NCBI GenBank assembly: GCA_016845145.1
Contig: JAERTE010000018.1
Span: 162,794 to 226,793, forward strand
Length of the DNA: 64,000 bases
Direction of reading: 5' to 3'
Origin: Rhodospirillaceae bacterium
GTDB lineage: Bacteria; Pseudomonadota; Alphaproteobacteria; Rhodospirillales; Casp-alpha2
The translations under genes were made by a program, and so were the position numbers. Below are positions 63,954-64,000 of the stretch, in pieces. The notes under the pieces were generated by a model. The model ran no database searches, had not been told where the DNA came from, and saw only the letters and a list, made by a program, of their open reading frames with translations. Each line of letters starts with the position of its first letter. Within the stretch, counting starts at the first letter, position 1.

Positions 63954-64000
63954 ATTACTGAAACGGCGGGGTGTTTATCAAGAGCACCCCCCACCCTGAC

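Overview
The window reads as chromosomal DNA of a denitrifying alphaproteobacterium, most likely from the Rhodospirillales. This rests on a cytochrome cd1 (NirS) denitrification locus with a Crp/Fnr-type regulator, a C4-pathway 5-aminolevulinate synthase (HemA, an alphaproteobacterial trait), NirJ/NirN-type heme d1 genes, PAS_5-type proteins, and a REP-like palindrome whose spurious translation (TWIRGSSPRMT) is familiar from alphaproteobacterial genomes. I see no tRNA, rRNA, CRISPR array, transposase or phage gene.

Layout. (1) 0-17.2 kb, nitrite respiration: a cytochrome b/ferredoxin/MvhD-like fusion, a small anchored protein and a hemerythrin; hemA divergent from a Dnr/Nnr-like regulator around a perfect FNR box; nnrS, a cupredoxin, a NapC/NirT fusion cytochrome and nirS on the minus strand; and a complete heme d1 operon nirECFDLGHJN on the plus strand, divergent from nirS around a second FNR-type box. 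(2) 17.5-23.1 kb, a minus-strand signalling cluster: 5TM-5TMR_LYT membrane protein, large hybrid kinase, receiver-PP2C phosphatase, single-domain receiver. (3) 23.3-27.4 kb, what I consider the most interesting locus: a secreted (MMKKE-x)n methionine-rich peptide, an OmpR/EnvZ-type two-component pair, and an exported MsrA-MsrB fusion. The peptide gene and msrAB share an 11-bp-spaced direct-repeat box in their upstream regions. (4) 27.6-33.6 kb: an orphan peptide-type binding protein, a sensor kinase ending in a hemerythrin domain, a CDF transporter and a PAS protein. (5) 33.7-44.8 kb: a Gld-like ABC module, then a GSAM-like aminotransferase, acyl-CoA thioesterase, GST-like and DUF3604 proteins, and a frameshifted cytochrome c'-like gene. 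(6) 44.8-55.3 kb, a catabolic island: gntR-ggt-ggt divergent from a tripartite tricarboxylate-type transporter, a two-subunit TPP decarboxylase and an aldehyde dehydrogenase, with tandem palindromic operators between. (7) 55.3-63.8 kb: DUF3179 protein, a CysH-CysC fusion behind an AT-rich region with inverted repeats, SDR, D-aminoacylase-like, TauD-like and CaiB/BaiF genes, and an EamA transporter. The last 240 bases hold repeats.

How it works together. Under low oxygen with nitrite or NO, the Dnr-like regulator probably switches on hemA (porphyrin supply), nirS and nirE onward (heme d1 synthesis and insertion); quinol electrons would reach NirS through membrane cytochromes, the cupredoxin and NirC, while NnrS and the hemerythrins deal with NO or O2. 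The Met-rich peptide/MsrAB module looks like a periplasmic sacrificial-methionine shield. Functions come from recognised motifs and context; no search was run. Many track ORFs start too far upstream, and starts here were re-chosen using Shine-Dalgarno sites, overlaps and family N-termini.
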